The notes under the pieces are model-generated. The model ran no database searches. It was not told the DNA's origin and worked only from the letters and a program-made list of their open reading frames with translations. 64,000 nucleotides of DNA. It comes from Vibrio cyclitrophicus. GTDB taxonomy: Bacteria > Pseudomonadota > Gammaproteobacteria > Enterobacterales > Vibrionaceae. The DNA lies in the NCBI RefSeq assembly GCF_024347435.1, contig NZ_AP025481.1:1054001-1118000 (forward strand). The letters are read 5' to 3'. Shown piece by piece: positions 1-9,604 of this stretch. Every line of letters starts with the position of its first letter. The first letter of the stretch is position 1. Position numbers and translations under genes: made by a program.

Positions 1-2729
1 TTGCCGCTTTACTACGCACTTCATTTAGATGCATCGACAGACTGATGACCTTGTCTAAGATCGGCGGTGCCTCTAACTCAACTTTACTTGGCTGCTGCAG
101 TTTGGTGAGTTGCAATTGTAAGAATTGCAGGTCTAAACGCAGCGCTTCACTTTCACCAGTAGTCTTCTTCCACTGCATCAGAGGTGCCATTTCATCAAAG
201 AGTAACGCTTTAGTATCTGGCGCCATCTGCATTAAACGTTTTTCTTCACTCAGCTGTGCTTTTAGTTTCCATTTCTCTCGTACCGCGATGGTTTGATCAT
301 TTAGAGAATCAATGTCTGCCTTAATCTGCGGTATAACGTCGGCAAAGATTTCCATCTCCGCTTTCTTAAGCGCTTCGACGGCAAGCACTAATTTGGCTTC
401 AAATACTTTTTGCGCCAAAGATTTACTTTGCGTTCCTTCATCCTCATCTGGGTTCATTTTGAAATGCTCAAAGTTGCCCCAGTGGTCGAAGATGAGAAAG
501 TGCTTTTTATCTAACCCTGGTCCGTACAAGTTTTCACATAAACGAGTACCACGCCCTACCATTTGCCAAAATTTCACTTTTGATTTGATAGGCTTAGCAA
601 AGACCAAGTTAACACATTCAGGTACATCTATACCGGTGTCTAACATATCAACTGAGACGGCAATGGTAACTTCATCATCGTTACCTTCAGTACTTTTGAA
701 GTTGTCGATAAGTTCTTCTGCTCTCTCATATTTTGAGTGGATAACTCGGCAGAAATTTCCACCCATATCTGGGTACATTTCACTAAACAACTCAGCTAGC
801 AGTTCGGCGTGAGCTATGTTTCTTGCAAAGATAATCGATTTACCAGGAAGTTGGTCATCCACATCTTTTAAACCCTTTTCCATTAGGTTGCGGATGATTG
901 CTCGGTTGGTATCTTTATTGAATATAGCTTTATCAACCTGCTTCGCATCGAAATCCAGAGTGTTTGGATCAATACCTTGGTCTTCTAGTTCTGCAATCTG
1001 CTCATCCGTCAGTTCGCTTGCCTTAATGCCATCACGTAAGAATTGAGTTGTGTGAGTGACGACTTTAAATGGAACTAAGTTTTTCTCTTCAATCGCTTGC
1101 TCAAGTGGGTAGTTCGCCGTGGGCATTTTGTAGTCGCAGCCGAACAACTGACTGGTTGAGCGCGAAATCATCTCAACAGGTGTCGCGGTTAAACCTACTT
1201 GTAATGCATCGAAATATTTGAATAGCTCGCCGTACTTGTTGTAAATCGAACGATGCGATTCATCCGCAACAATTAGGTCAAAGTGACCAACATCATACTC
1301 TTCATAATTTTGGATCATGCCCGGATAGGTCGCGATAACAATACGCGCTTTTGAAGCTAGTTCTTTCTTACTTTTACCTTTGATGAATAGCGGCTCTTTA
1401 GTGTGTTCATTAAACGCATTACCTGCCTGTTTACGTAGCTCTTTTCGGTCACATAAGAACAGAATACGTTTCGCCCAACCTGCATCTAACAAGCGCTTAG
1501 CTAAAGCAATAGAGACTCGCGTTTTACCCGTCCCTGTTGCCTGTACAATAAGAGCCTTTCGATGTTTGTCTGAAAAGCGCTCACAAATACGGCTGATGCT
1601 TTCCATTTGATACAAACGGCCCGCAACTTTTGTATCAATGGGTGTGCTGTTTAAATCTTTCTTTATTTCTCGTTGAAGAATCAGATACTGAAGACTGTCT
1701 TTTGAGTAGTAGCCAAAAATTAACCTAGGAGCGTAACCTTGAGCATCATCCCAAATATAGATTTCGTAGCCGTTAGTGTAGAAAATGACTGGGCGCTGGC
1801 CGGTATTTGCTTCTAGAGCGTCTGCATATAATTTTGCTTGCTCACGACCTGCATTAGCATCTTTTCGAGTTCGTTTAGCTTCAATGACAGCCAGTGGCTT
1901 TCCATTGTCATCCCACAGAACATAGTCGCAAAAACCTTTACCTGTTGTAGTAGGCTGCCCATCGACTTCATACTCTTTTGACACCTGTTCCGTGCTTTCA
2001 TTATCAAGAGCGACATCCCAACCTTCACTGCGTAATTCAGCATCAATGAGACGCTTACGAGTTTCGGCTTCATTAAAGTCAAAACTGCTTTTTAGTGACA
2101 GGGTATTAGTGCGAATTTTATCGGCTTTAACGTGGTCAGTTTGCTGCTTCAGCTGAGCGGCTTGTTTCTGAGCTTCTAACTGCGCTTGCTTTACTTCTTC
2201 TAATTCTTTTAGCGCTTTCTTAAGAAGGTCATCATTTTGGTTAAGCTTCTGCTGCAACAGTTTGTTCTTTCTCTTGAACTCAGCTTTAGACTCTTCACCC
2301 GTTGGTGCATTGTCTGGAACAGTAAATTTAGGGCAACCTTCTATATCACCGTCGCCATAGGCCATATAGAGCCAGCAACCAATAAAGTAAGACTCTTTCA
2401 ACAACCAAATCGAATCATGTTGTGAGACTTTCCCTTCATGAGCAGCTTTGTTGCCCCCCCTTGCGAACAGCGTGAAACTTATCAGCAATGGTTTTGTCAA
2501 CAACCGAGGTAAAAGCGCCACTGACAAGTTTGTCGTGCATTGAAGCATTGGGAGCAACAGGTAGGTGAAGTTCTTGGTATAGGTAACCAACAATTTTTTC
2601 AACATAACAACGTAGCTTAACGAGAGCACTTTGCGGATCAACAACGGCATACGTTTCAGCAAAAGCACCAAGCTCAGCTAACTCGGGCCACTGTTCTCTT
2701 AAATGTTCAAAATTCATAGACTTCTTCAC
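1..2729 (-). pseudogene. hsdR: Type I restriction endonuclease subunit R, frameshifted and cut by the window edge
   Basis: This is the ATP-dependent motor/nuclease subunit of a type I restriction system. The first 97 codons (GTG at 2729, AGGAGG 7 nt upstream) form a DUF4145-like N-terminal domain ending in RKGG. At the seven-C run 2454-2460 (G7 on the coding strand) the frame breaks. With six G the reading continues as RKGGNKAAHEGK and stays open to base 2, covering a coiled coil, the nuclease domain (AVIEAKR), Walker A (ATGTGKT, near 1530), a DESH box (near 1275) and helicase motifs (VGRGTR). The 3' end lies outside the window. I see no hsdM or hsdS here. The break may be a true mutation, phase variation or a sequencing error. 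It is transposon cargo, placed behind a sigma-54 promoter and a CARF-type activator. Confidence 0.85.
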
Positions 2730-2758
2730 CTTTCTGCCTCCTAAGATGAGTGATACTT

Positions 2759-2775
2759 TGCAACGTTTACGCCAA
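2759..2775 (-). promoter_or_regulatory. Putative sigma-54 promoter of hsdR
   Basis: On the minus strand the sequence reads TTGGCGTAAACGTTGCA. It has a -24 element TGGC and a -12 element TTGC at the exact spacing of sigma-54 promoters (TGGC-N7-TTGC). It lies between the stop of the sigma-54 activator (2794) and the hsdR start (2729), with predicted transcription start near 2749. The neighbouring activator makes this functional reading likely, but no binding sites for the activator are recognisable. Confidence 0.6.
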
Positions 2776-2793
2776 TTTCAAACTTGGTTGTTT

Positions 2794-4278
2794 TTATGAT
2801 TCTAAATTGAGCGTTTTCAGCCAGTTATTTAGCGTTTGATGATTATTTAAACCTAACGATTTTGCAGCTTTAGATTTGTTTCCAGCAGCATAATCCATCG
2901 CAGACTCAATTGCACTTTTCTTTATATTATCAATATGTTGCTGAAGGTCACCAGGAACCCTAAATTCACCATTGTTCGCCGGATTTAGGTCACGACTTAT
3001 TATCGCAACGTCCAAATCTTGTTTAGTGATCTCTTTACCTTCCGACCATAATACGGCTCGGTTTAATGTGTTCCATAGCTCACGAATATTACCCGGCCAG
3101 CTGTATATTTCTGCAAATTCTATTGCAGACTTGGAAATATTCTTACTCTCAAATAAGGGATGAGTCTTCATCTGCTGGTTTATCTCGATCATCAACTCTT
3201 CGATCAGGAAAGGGATCTCTTCTGAACGCGCCCTTAGCGAAGGCAACTCAATCACTCCAACGGCTAGCCGATAGAAAAGGTCTTCACGAAAAGACTCGTC
3301 AGAAACCATTTTAAAAAGGTCACGGTGTGTCGCAGCGATAATCCTCACATCAACACTTTTCGTGGCAACGTCTCCCACCTTTGTAATTTCCTGCTGCTGC
3401 AATGCCCTAAGTAATTTCACTTGAACGGCTAAAGGGAGTTCACCAACTTCATCAAGAAACAATGTTCCACCATTTGCTTGTTCAAATAGACCTGCATGAT
3501 CTTGGTGTGCCCCTGTAAACGCACCTTTTACATGACCAAACAAAATGGAATCAACCAAATTTTCAGGTAAAGCACCACAGTTAACAGCTTTAAATGGCTT
3601 ATCAGCACGAGGACTGGCTTTATGAATACCTTTTGCCATCACTTCTTTACCGGTACCACTTTCTCCGAGTAGCAAAGCCGGTAGATCAGCATAAGCCAAT
3701 CGTTGCGCTTTCTTGATGACGTTCTGCATGACAGTAGATTTGGCCGTAATCGAATCAAAAGCACTATTGAGAGACGGTGTTTTTGAAGCAAGTTGAGCAA
3801 TAGCTGTTGACGAAGATTTTTGATACTCAGCAGAAAAGTCTACAGGTACATCAACTTCGATTAACTGACCTTGAGGGGTAGTTTGAACTAACTGACATTT
3901 CGCAATACTCTTTCCAAGTAGAACAGAAACGACTGTCATTGCAGGCGTACCAGAGGTCAGGTTTAGAAAAACACCATCAGCCTGATCAGAGACATAAGCC
4001 AGTTGCTTGTGCATGACTTTGGTAATTGCAGTGTAATCAATTGGAGATGACAACCTGATACGTTGAATCTTTACTGAAGTATTGGAACGCCCGGCACAAG
4101 CAAGTTTTTTTTCAAGCCACTCTTTGTAATCATGCCATTCATCTTCCCATGTACTAGCCAGAATCACGACATCATCAATTGCTGACGCTTTTAACGCAAT
4201 AGTCGCAATTGAAGCTGTTTTATCTAGCTTCATCTGATCAAGGTCTGTTCTTCCAAGCCAACTAAGCAAGGTTGCCAT
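2794..4278 (-). CDS. Sigma-54-dependent activator with CARF/RtcR-like sensor domain
   Basis: A bacterial enhancer-binding protein of 494 aa. Residues 1-150 resemble the CARF-type sensor of RtcR, including the motif NLTSGTPAM (about 106-114) typical of the nucleotide-binding face of CARF domains. The AAA+ domain follows, with Walker A GESGTGKE (205-212), the sigma-54 contact loop GAFTGA (252-257) and Walker B LFLDEVGE. A Fis-type helix-turn-helix ends the protein (about 460-490). It probably remodels sigma-54 polymerase in response to a nucleotide or RNA-derived signal. The gene is 64 bp upstream of hsdR, in the same direction, with a sigma-54 promoter in the gap, so hsdR is the likely target. 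It is divergent from tniQ. The ligand is unknown. The CARF assignment rests on one motif and the overall layout. Confidence 0.85.
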   Translation of the reverse strand: MATLLSWLGRTDLDQMKLDKTASIATIALKASAIDDVVILASTWEDEWHDYKEWLEKKLACAGRSNTSVKIQRIRLSSPIDYTAITKVMHKQLAYVSDQADGVFLNLTSGTPAMTVVSVLLGKSIAKCQLVQTTPQGQLIEVDVPVDFSAEYQKSSSTAIAQLASKTPSLNSAFDSITAKSTVMQNVIKKAQRLAYADLPALLLGESGTGKEVMAKGIHKASPRADKPFKAVNCGALPENLVDSILFGHVKGAFTGAHQDHAGLFEQANGGTLFLDEVGELPLAVQVKLLRALQQQEITKVGDVATKSVDVRIIAATHRDLFKMVSDESFREDLFYRLAVGVIELPSLRARSEEIPFLIEELMIEINQQMKTHPLFESKNISKSAIEFAEIYSWPGNIRELWNTLNRAVLWSEGKEITKQDLDVAIISRDLNPANNGEFRVPGDLQQHIDNIKKSAIESAMDYAAGNKSKAAKSLGLNNHQTLNNWLKTLNLES

Positions 4279-4466
4279 TCTATCTTCCGTAATTATCTTT
4301 ACTTATTGATAAATACTTTACAGCAATAGTCTCTTAGTTGATATTCAATTAAGTGAAATGCAGATCCAGATTACACAAAATGGAAACTTGTCTATAGCGT
4401 CTCAATCTGAAGTAAAACTCGGTTAATCATGTTGGTAACTCCTATATTTGGATTAGGAGGAGCTTA

Positions 4467-5651
4467 ATGCTTTTACAAAGACCCAAACCACACAGTAACG
4501 AAAGCTTGGAGAGCTTCTTTATCCGAGTTGCAAATAAAAATGGCTATGAAGATGTGAACCGTTTTCTTATGGCCACGAAACGTTACCTTCAAGATATCGA
4601 CTTCTCAGGGTTCCAGACCTTCCCTACTAACATCTGCAAGATGAATCCTGCGTCAGCCAAAAGCAGTTCCAGTGCCCGTACAGCCTCACTCCTGAAACTC
4701 GCTCAATTAACGTTTAACGAACCTACCGAGTTACTTGGATTAGCAGTTAACAGAACAAACTTAAAATATTCTCCATCAACTAGTGCCGTGATCCGTGGCT
4801 CAGAAGTTTTTCCTCGCAGTTTACTCCGGACAAAGTCCATACCCTGCTGCCCATTATGCTTACAAGAAAATGGTTACGCTTCTTACCTTTGGCATTTTGA
4901 GGGTTACGATCACTGCCATATCCATAATGTACCTTTACTCAACAGCTGTCGCTGTGGTGCTGAGTACGACTATCGAGTGTCTGGTTTAAGTGGAATGTGC
5001 GGCAGTTGTGAAGCACCTATCGCCATAAAGAGTCGAGAAAAAAGTCATAACGCAACACTCTCTGTTGCGAATTGGCTAGCGGGTAATGAATCAAAAGATC
5101 TGCCAGATCTCCCTCCAAGCTACCGTTGGGGCTTAGTACATTGGTGGATTCATATCAGCAATGATCCGTTCGAGCACCTTTCGTTCGTCCAATTTTTCTC
5201 GAACTGGCCAAGTTCGTTTCACTCCATAATTGATAGTGAGATCGAGTTCAATCTAGAGCACGCCATTGTTGGAAGAAGTGAATTACGGATAAAAGATCTC
5301 CTAGGGCGGATATTGTTTAGTTCTGTTCGGTTACCTGATCGCAATCTTAAACACAATATCGTTCTAGGAGAGCTTCTAAGGCACATAGAGACTTGTTTAT
5401 GGAATAGCAATGGTTTGATCGCTAATCTTCGCATAAACGCTTTGGAGATTGCGGTATTCCTTAATTGCAGTATTGATGAAGTAGCCTCAATGGTAGAGCA
5501 ACGCATCTTAAAGCCAAATCGTAAAACTAAACCAAACGCACCTCTTGAGGTTAATGATTACCTGTTTTATTTCGGTGACATCTACTGCCTTTGGCTGGCT
5601 GAGTTTCAAACTGATGAGTTCAACCGATCTTTCTATGTATCGAGGTGGTAA
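4467..5651 (+). CDS. tniQ: TniQ/TnsD-family target-selection protein of type I-F3 CAST
   Basis: A 394-aa TniQ, close in size to the I-F3 family. It bridges the Cascade complex bound at the target and the TnsC ATPase, so that the guide RNA selects the insertion site. Cys/His ligands for zinc ribbons are visible: C128, C131, C150, H153, then C161, C163, C178 and C181. The start ATG has a strong AGGAGG 6 nt upstream. The stop TAA is directly followed by the ATG of cas8/5f, so the four genes tniQ-cas8-cas7-cas6 form one operon. No second tniQ/tnsD gene is visible in the window, as expected if the element uses a guide RNA for homing too. Confidence 0.93.
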   Translation: MLLQRPKPHSNESLESFFIRVANKNGYEDVNRFLMATKRYLQDIDFSGFQTFPTNICKMNPASAKSSSSARTASLLKLAQLTFNEPTELLGLAVNRTNLKYSPSTSAVIRGSEVFPRSLLRTKSIPCCPLCLQENGYASYLWHFEGYDHCHIHNVPLLNSCRCGAEYDYRVSGLSGMCGSCEAPIAIKSREKSHNATLSVANWLAGNESKDLPDLPPSYRWGLVHWWIHISNDPFEHLSFVQFFSNWPSSFHSIIDSEIEFNLEHAIVGRSELRIKDLLGRILFSSVRLPDRNLKHNIVLGELLRHIETCLWNSNGLIANLRINALEIAVFLNCSIDEVASMVEQRILKPNRKTKPNAPLEVNDYLFYFGDIYCLWLAEFQTDEFNRSFYVSRW

Positions 5652-7574
5652 ATGGATAGTTTGAAAGAGTTGATACGATCGAATCCAGATGATTTGAACA
5701 AAGAATTAAAGCGAGCATTCCGGCCTCTTACTCCACATATCAAGATCGATGGAAGGGAATTAGATGCTCTCACTGTATTAGTGAACTTAACCGACAAAAC
5801 AGCCGTTCAAAAAGATCTACTTGATAGGGTTAAATGCAAGCAAAAGCTTAGAGACGAAAAATGGTGGGCTCGCTGTCTAAAAACGGTTGAGTATAGACAA
5901 AGCCACAACCTAAAGTTTCCAGACATACGCTCTGAAGGTGTTATTCGCGCGACTCCTTTGGGGCAGTTACCTGAATTTTTACTCTCATCTTCTAAATTAA
6001 AACCACACCACTGGGCGTACAGCCATGATTCCAGCGATGTTAACAAAAGCGCCTTATTAACCAATGAATTTAGTTGGAATTGTGTGATTTCATGCCTTGG
6101 GGATTTACTTAAAGATGTAGAACACCCGTTGTGGCAAAAACTCAATACGCTTGGCTGCTACCAGAAAACACGTAAGGCTATCGCTAAAAAATTGGCTCCG
6201 ATTTCTCAAACAACGATTAACGTCAGTCTCGCTCCAAATTACTTAACTCAACTATCTTTGCCTGATAACGACAGTTCTTATATTTCACTCTCGCCAGTGG
6301 CTTCTCAATCGATGCAAAGTCACTGTTATCAAGCGCTAGAAAATGAGTATCGCTATACAGCGTTAACCCGTTACAGCCGCAGTACTAACATGGGAGTATT
6401 ACCTATGACATGTGGTGGTACTTTGAAGATGTTGAAAGCTGTCCCTAACTTTTCCCTTACACCTCATTATCAGATAAACATTGGAAAATCTTGGTTGACC
6501 TCAAGTCATATTCAATCGTTAAAACAGTACCAAACGCATACTCAATATTTAATGCCAAAAAACAAGCGAGTGGCTTACCACAGAACAGTCAAAAACGAGA
6601 TACAAGAGATGGTTAAGGCTTGGTTGCTTATACAGGACAGGACCATGGATATGAATACTCTTGTCCAACATCTAAACCATGATCTATCCCGCTTCAAATC
6701 AGCTAAGTGTTTCGCATACGAGCCGAGCATTACTAAACTACTGCTTGGGCTTATCAAGCGTGAACTAACCGAACCTACAGCCGCTTCAACTAATATTTGC
6801 CGCAGTGAAGAAAAGGATTCATTTTTCGCTATTCCAAATATAAGAGTTTGCGGGGCAAGCGCATTGAGTTCACCTATCACGGTCGGCCTTCCATCACTCA
6901 CTGCTTTTTTGGGGTTTAATCACGCGTTTGAGCGGAATTTAAAGGGCTATTTTCCTATGCTCACAATCGATTCGTTTGCCATCTGTATCCATCAACTACA
7001 TATTGAAAAACGTGGTTTAACAAAAGAGTATGTGCAAAAGGCAAACCACACCATATCGCCACCCGCTACACACGATGACTGGCAGTGTGATTTGGTATTT
7101 AGTTTAGTGATTAAATTTGATCGTAGCTTGAGCATTGATGAAAGTACGATTGTTCGAGCTCTGCCGAGGCGGTTTGCCAGAGGTTCCGCTAAAATAACCA
7201 TTGCAGATTTCAAATACATCCGTTCATTTTCAACGTTAGAAAAGACGATTCAATCCTTTCCTCAGAAAACCGGAAAATGGCTATCGATGCATACTGAACC
7301 TATCGAAAACATGAGTGATATTTTATCGGAAGTTAAAGAGAACCGAAAATTAACCCCAAGCTGTGTTGGGTATCATTTTCTTGAAGAGCCGACCGACAAA
7401 CCTAACTCTCTTCGAGGTTATAAACATGCTTTTTCTGAGTGCATCATTGGTCTGATTGAGCCAATCACTTTTGATCAAAACACCGACATAAACACTATTT
7501 TGTGGCATCACAAGTGCTATCAAAACTACCTTTCTGTGCAGCCAAGGAGTACCTATCATGGAACTACCGACTAA
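5652..7574 (+). CDS. cas8f: Cas8f/Cas5f fusion (Csy1-Csy2), Cascade large subunit
   Basis: A 640-aa protein in the place of the fused Cas8-Cas5 subunit that marks type I-F3 Cascades. The fusion recognises the PAM and holds the 5' handle of the crRNA. The identification rests mainly on position between tniQ and cas7f and on length; I see no short diagnostic motif. The ATG follows the tniQ stop without a gap, and the 3' end overlaps cas7f by 17 bp, implying coupled translation. cas1 and cas2-3 are missing from the locus, so the complex should bind without cutting, as in transposon-borne systems. Confidence 0.9.
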   Translation: MDSLKELIRSNPDDLNKELKRAFRPLTPHIKIDGRELDALTVLVNLTDKTAVQKDLLDRVKCKQKLRDEKWWARCLKTVEYRQSHNLKFPDIRSEGVIRATPLGQLPEFLLSSSKLKPHHWAYSHDSSDVNKSALLTNEFSWNCVISCLGDLLKDVEHPLWQKLNTLGCYQKTRKAIAKKLAPISQTTINVSLAPNYLTQLSLPDNDSSYISLSPVASQSMQSHCYQALENEYRYTALTRYSRSTNMGVLPMTCGGTLKMLKAVPNFSLTPHYQINIGKSWLTSSHIQSLKQYQTHTQYLMPKNKRVAYHRTVKNEIQEMVKAWLLIQDRTMDMNTLVQHLNHDLSRFKSAKCFAYEPSITKLLLGLIKRELTEPTAASTNICRSEEKDSFFAIPNIRVCGASALSSPITVGLPSLTAFLGFNHAFERNLKGYFPMLTIDSFAICIHQLHIEKRGLTKEYVQKANHTISPPATHDDWQCDLVFSLVIKFDRSLSIDESTIVRALPRRFARGSAKITIADFKYIRSFSTLEKTIQSFPQKTGKWLSMHTEPIENMSDILSEVKENRKLTPSCVGYHFLEEPTDKPNSLRGYKHAFSECIIGLIEPITFDQNTDINTILWHHKCYQNYLSVQPRSTYHGTTD

Positions 7575-8619
7575 CCTAGCCTATGAACGCTCTATTGATC
7601 CTTCTGATGTGTGCTTTCTAGTTGTGTGGCCAGATGGGCGAAAGACCCCCTTAACCTACACTTCTCGTACTGTACTAGGACAAATGGAAACCGCAGCCTT
7701 AGCTTATGAGCCGTCGGGGCGGACCAAAGAGAGTGCAACCGCTGAAAAACTGGCTCAAGGTAACCCACATCAAGTCGATTTTTGTCATGCTCCTTTCGGT
7801 GCGAGCCACATTGAATGCTACTTTTCGGTCTCTTTTTCTTCTGAGCTACGCAAACCTTACAAGTGTAATTCGTCTACGGTTAAACACACACTAATGCAGC
7901 TAATCAAAGCGTATGAAGAAAATATTGGTTGGAATGAATTGGTTTCTCGATATCTAGTCAATATATGTAATGGTTCATGGCTGTGGAAAAATACTAAAAA
8001 AGCCTATTGCTGGGATATAGAGTTAACTCCTTGGCCCTGGGCGGGAGGTGCTGTCAAATTTCAAGACATAAGGGCTAACTACCTTGAAAGAAGTGACTTT
8101 GAGAACCATAAAGATTGGGAAGCTATTGCTCAAATGACCAGAAATGCTTTTTCTCACTCTAATGGTTTGGCCATATTTGAAGTAAAAGCCACCTTGCGGC
8201 TACCAACCAATAAACAGGTTTTCCCGAGCCAAGCATTCACCGAAAATGAAAGTAACAACACTAATAAATCAAAGAAACAAAGCAAGGGACGAATTTTTCA
8301 AAGCACAACGGTTGACGGTGAACGGAGCCCAATATTGGGTATTTATAAAACTGGTGCCGCCATTGCGACCATAGACGACTGGTACCCCGATGCAACTGAG
8401 GCACTACGTGTCGGTCGGTTTGGGGTTCATAAAGAAGATGTCACTTGCTACCGTCACCCTTCTACGCAAAAGGATTTCTTTTCTATCCTTCAGCAAACAG
8501 AGTCTTATATTAAAGCACTCACGTCTTCAGATAAACCAAGTCAAGAGACCATAAACGACCTGCATTTTTTGGTCGCAAACATCATCAAGGGTGGAATGTT
8601 CCAACATAAGGGGGATTAA
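7558..8619 (+). CDS. cas7f: Cas7f (Csy3) Cascade backbone subunit
   Basis: A 353-aa backbone protein, of which six copies are expected to coat the spacer part of the crRNA and kink it so that every sixth base is flipped out of the duplex. The N terminus and internal block SHIECYFSVSFSSELRKP fit the Csy3 family. AAGGAG lies 8 nt before the ATG, which is inside the end of cas8/5f. The stop is 2 bp before the cas6f start. The flipped-base geometry matters for the homing guide in this element, whose mismatches to guaC include positions 6, 12, 18, 24 and 30. Confidence 0.92.
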   Translation: MELPTNLAYERSIDPSDVCFLVVWPDGRKTPLTYTSRTVLGQMETAALAYEPSGRTKESATAEKLAQGNPHQVDFCHAPFGASHIECYFSVSFSSELRKPYKCNSSTVKHTLMQLIKAYEENIGWNELVSRYLVNICNGSWLWKNTKKAYCWDIELTPWPWAGGAVKFQDIRANYLERSDFENHKDWEAIAQMTRNAFSHSNGLAIFEVKATLRLPTNKQVFPSQAFTENESNNTNKSKKQSKGRIFQSTTVDGERSPILGIYKTGAAIATIDDWYPDATEALRVGRFGVHKEDVTCYRHPSTQKDFFSILQQTESYIKALTSSDKPSQETINDLHFLVANIIKGGMFQHKGD

Positions 8620-8621
8620 GT

Positions 8622-9221
8622 ATGAAATGGTACTACAAAACTGTCACTTTTCTGCCAGCGCGTTGTAACAATGAATCATTAGCCGCTAAGTGCCTTCGGA
8701 TTCTTCATGGCTTTAACTATGAGTATGAAACAAGAAATATAGGCGTTTCATTTCCTCTTTGGAGTGACGATACCATCGGAAATAAAATTTCTTTTGTGAG
8801 CACAAATAAAATCGAGCTCGATTTGCTACTCAAACAGCACTACTTCACCCAAATGAAAGAGCTGCACTATTTTGATATATCAAATACAAAGGTTGTCCCT
8901 GACGGTTGCGAGTATGTTTCATTTAAGCGTTGCCAGTCGATAGACAAAGCAACACCTGCAGGACAAGCTAGAAAAGCGAAAAGATTAAAAAAACGTGCGG
9001 AAGAAAGAGGTGAAGAGTTTGACTTATCCTCGTTCAAACAACACGAAGTTGTTGCACTCCATCACTACCACTCGCTTGAGGAAGACAGCAAAAGTCGTGG
9101 CGGTAGCTTTCGACTCAATATAAGAATATTCAAAGAAGCTCGCTTAGACGGAGATGCACTATTTAGCAGCTATGGGCTTGCGAATACTGAAAACACATCT
9201 CAATCAGTACCTTTAATTTGA
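8622..9221 (+). CDS. cas6f: Cas6f (Csy4) crRNA-processing endonuclease
   Basis: This 199-aa RNase cleaves the I-F repeat hairpin and stays on the 3' end of the crRNA. His29 (in RILHGF) matches the catalytic His29 of Pseudomonas Csy4, and a Ser/Arg-rich block SRGGSFRLNIRI near the C terminus matches the region with the catalytic serine. A basic segment (KAKRLKKRAEERG, about 118-130) corresponds to the arginine helix that binds the repeat stem. It is the last gene of the operon, and the CRISPR repeats start 130 bp downstream in the same direction. Confidence 0.93.
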   Translation: MKWYYKTVTFLPARCNNESLAAKCLRILHGFNYEYETRNIGVSFPLWSDDTIGNKISFVSTNKIELDLLLKQHYFTQMKELHYFDISNTKVVPDGCEYVSFKRCQSIDKATPAGQARKAKRLKKRAEERGEEFDLSSFKQHEVVALHHYHSLEEDSKSRGGSFRLNIRIFKEARLDGDALFSSYGLANTENTSQSVPLI

Positions 9222-9350
9222 CCCTTTTTTACTGCAAGAATGTAAAGTATTGAAATAGCGTTATTTTTATCTAGCATCTAAAAATAGGGGCAAAATGCCT
9301 TTTATGAATTAACTATCTGATAAAACTGTACTATTCTTTATTTAGCTACA
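9222..9350 (+). promoter_or_regulatory. AT-rich CRISPR leader
   Basis: This stretch between the cas6f stop and the first repeat contains no gene. It is AT-rich and should hold the array promoter, since transcription of the repeats runs in the same direction as cas6f. No consensus promoter was chosen with confidence. Confidence 0.5.
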
Positions 9351-9437
9351 GTGTACTGCCGAATAGGTAGCTGATTAGTGGTGAGGTACTTGAGTTATAT
9401 CGTGGTCAAGTGTACTGCCGAATAGGTAGCTAGCTAA
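9351..9437 (+). CRISPR. Minimal type I-F3 array: two repeats, one 31-nt spacer
   Basis: Repeats lie at 9351-9378 and 9410-9437. They share their first 22 bases, including the I-F hairpin CTGCC-GAATA-GGTAG, and differ in the last six (TGATTAG against AGCTAA ends). The spacer 9379-9409 is 31 nt and begins TGGTGAGGTACTTGAG; I see no match for it in the window. With no adaptation genes, the array cannot grow on its own. After the second repeat there is 79 nt before the atypical unit, with no third typical repeat. Confidence 0.9.
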
Positions 9438-9516
9438 AACCACATCAATAATGTAACTTTAATCACAAGTAGCCAAATGGCTGTTTGTGCTGCCCACCAA
9501 TGAAGACCATAATCCT

Positions 9517-9604
9517 CATTACTACTGAAATAGTAGCTGATAATAAACGAACCACATTTATTCGAGTTCAAGATCAATATACTGCTGAATAAGTAGATTT
9601 TTAG
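9517..9604 (+). CRISPR. Atypical repeat-spacer-repeat encoding the guaC homing guide
   Basis: Two divergent repeats (9517-9544, stem CTACT-GAAAT-AGTAG; 9577-9604, stem CTGCT-GAATA-AGTAG) flank exactly 32 nt (9545-9576). That spacer begins AAACGAACCACATTTATT. Read as codons it encodes [11 protein letters not shown], against [11 protein letters not shown] at the C terminus of GuaC in this window. It matches the guaC coding strand at 23 of 32 positions, and all nine mismatches are at codon third positions. In I-F3 elements, separately placed guides with altered repeats direct insertion into the home site. This is such a guide. Confidence 0.93.

Noticed and set aside
45..1610. Plus-strand open frames over the hsdR region
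   Set aside because: They are antisense to a clearly recognisable HsdR sequence on the minus strand and have no family features.
4279..4466. Search for a sigma-54 promoter between the activator and tniQ
   Set aside because: No TGGC-N7-TTGC match was seen, so the cas operon is not assigned to the activator.
9438..9516. Possible extra spacer and degenerate repeat (GTGCTGCC at 9487) between the two CRISPR parts
   Set aside because: The segment does not form the I-F hairpin and is not placed at repeat spacing.
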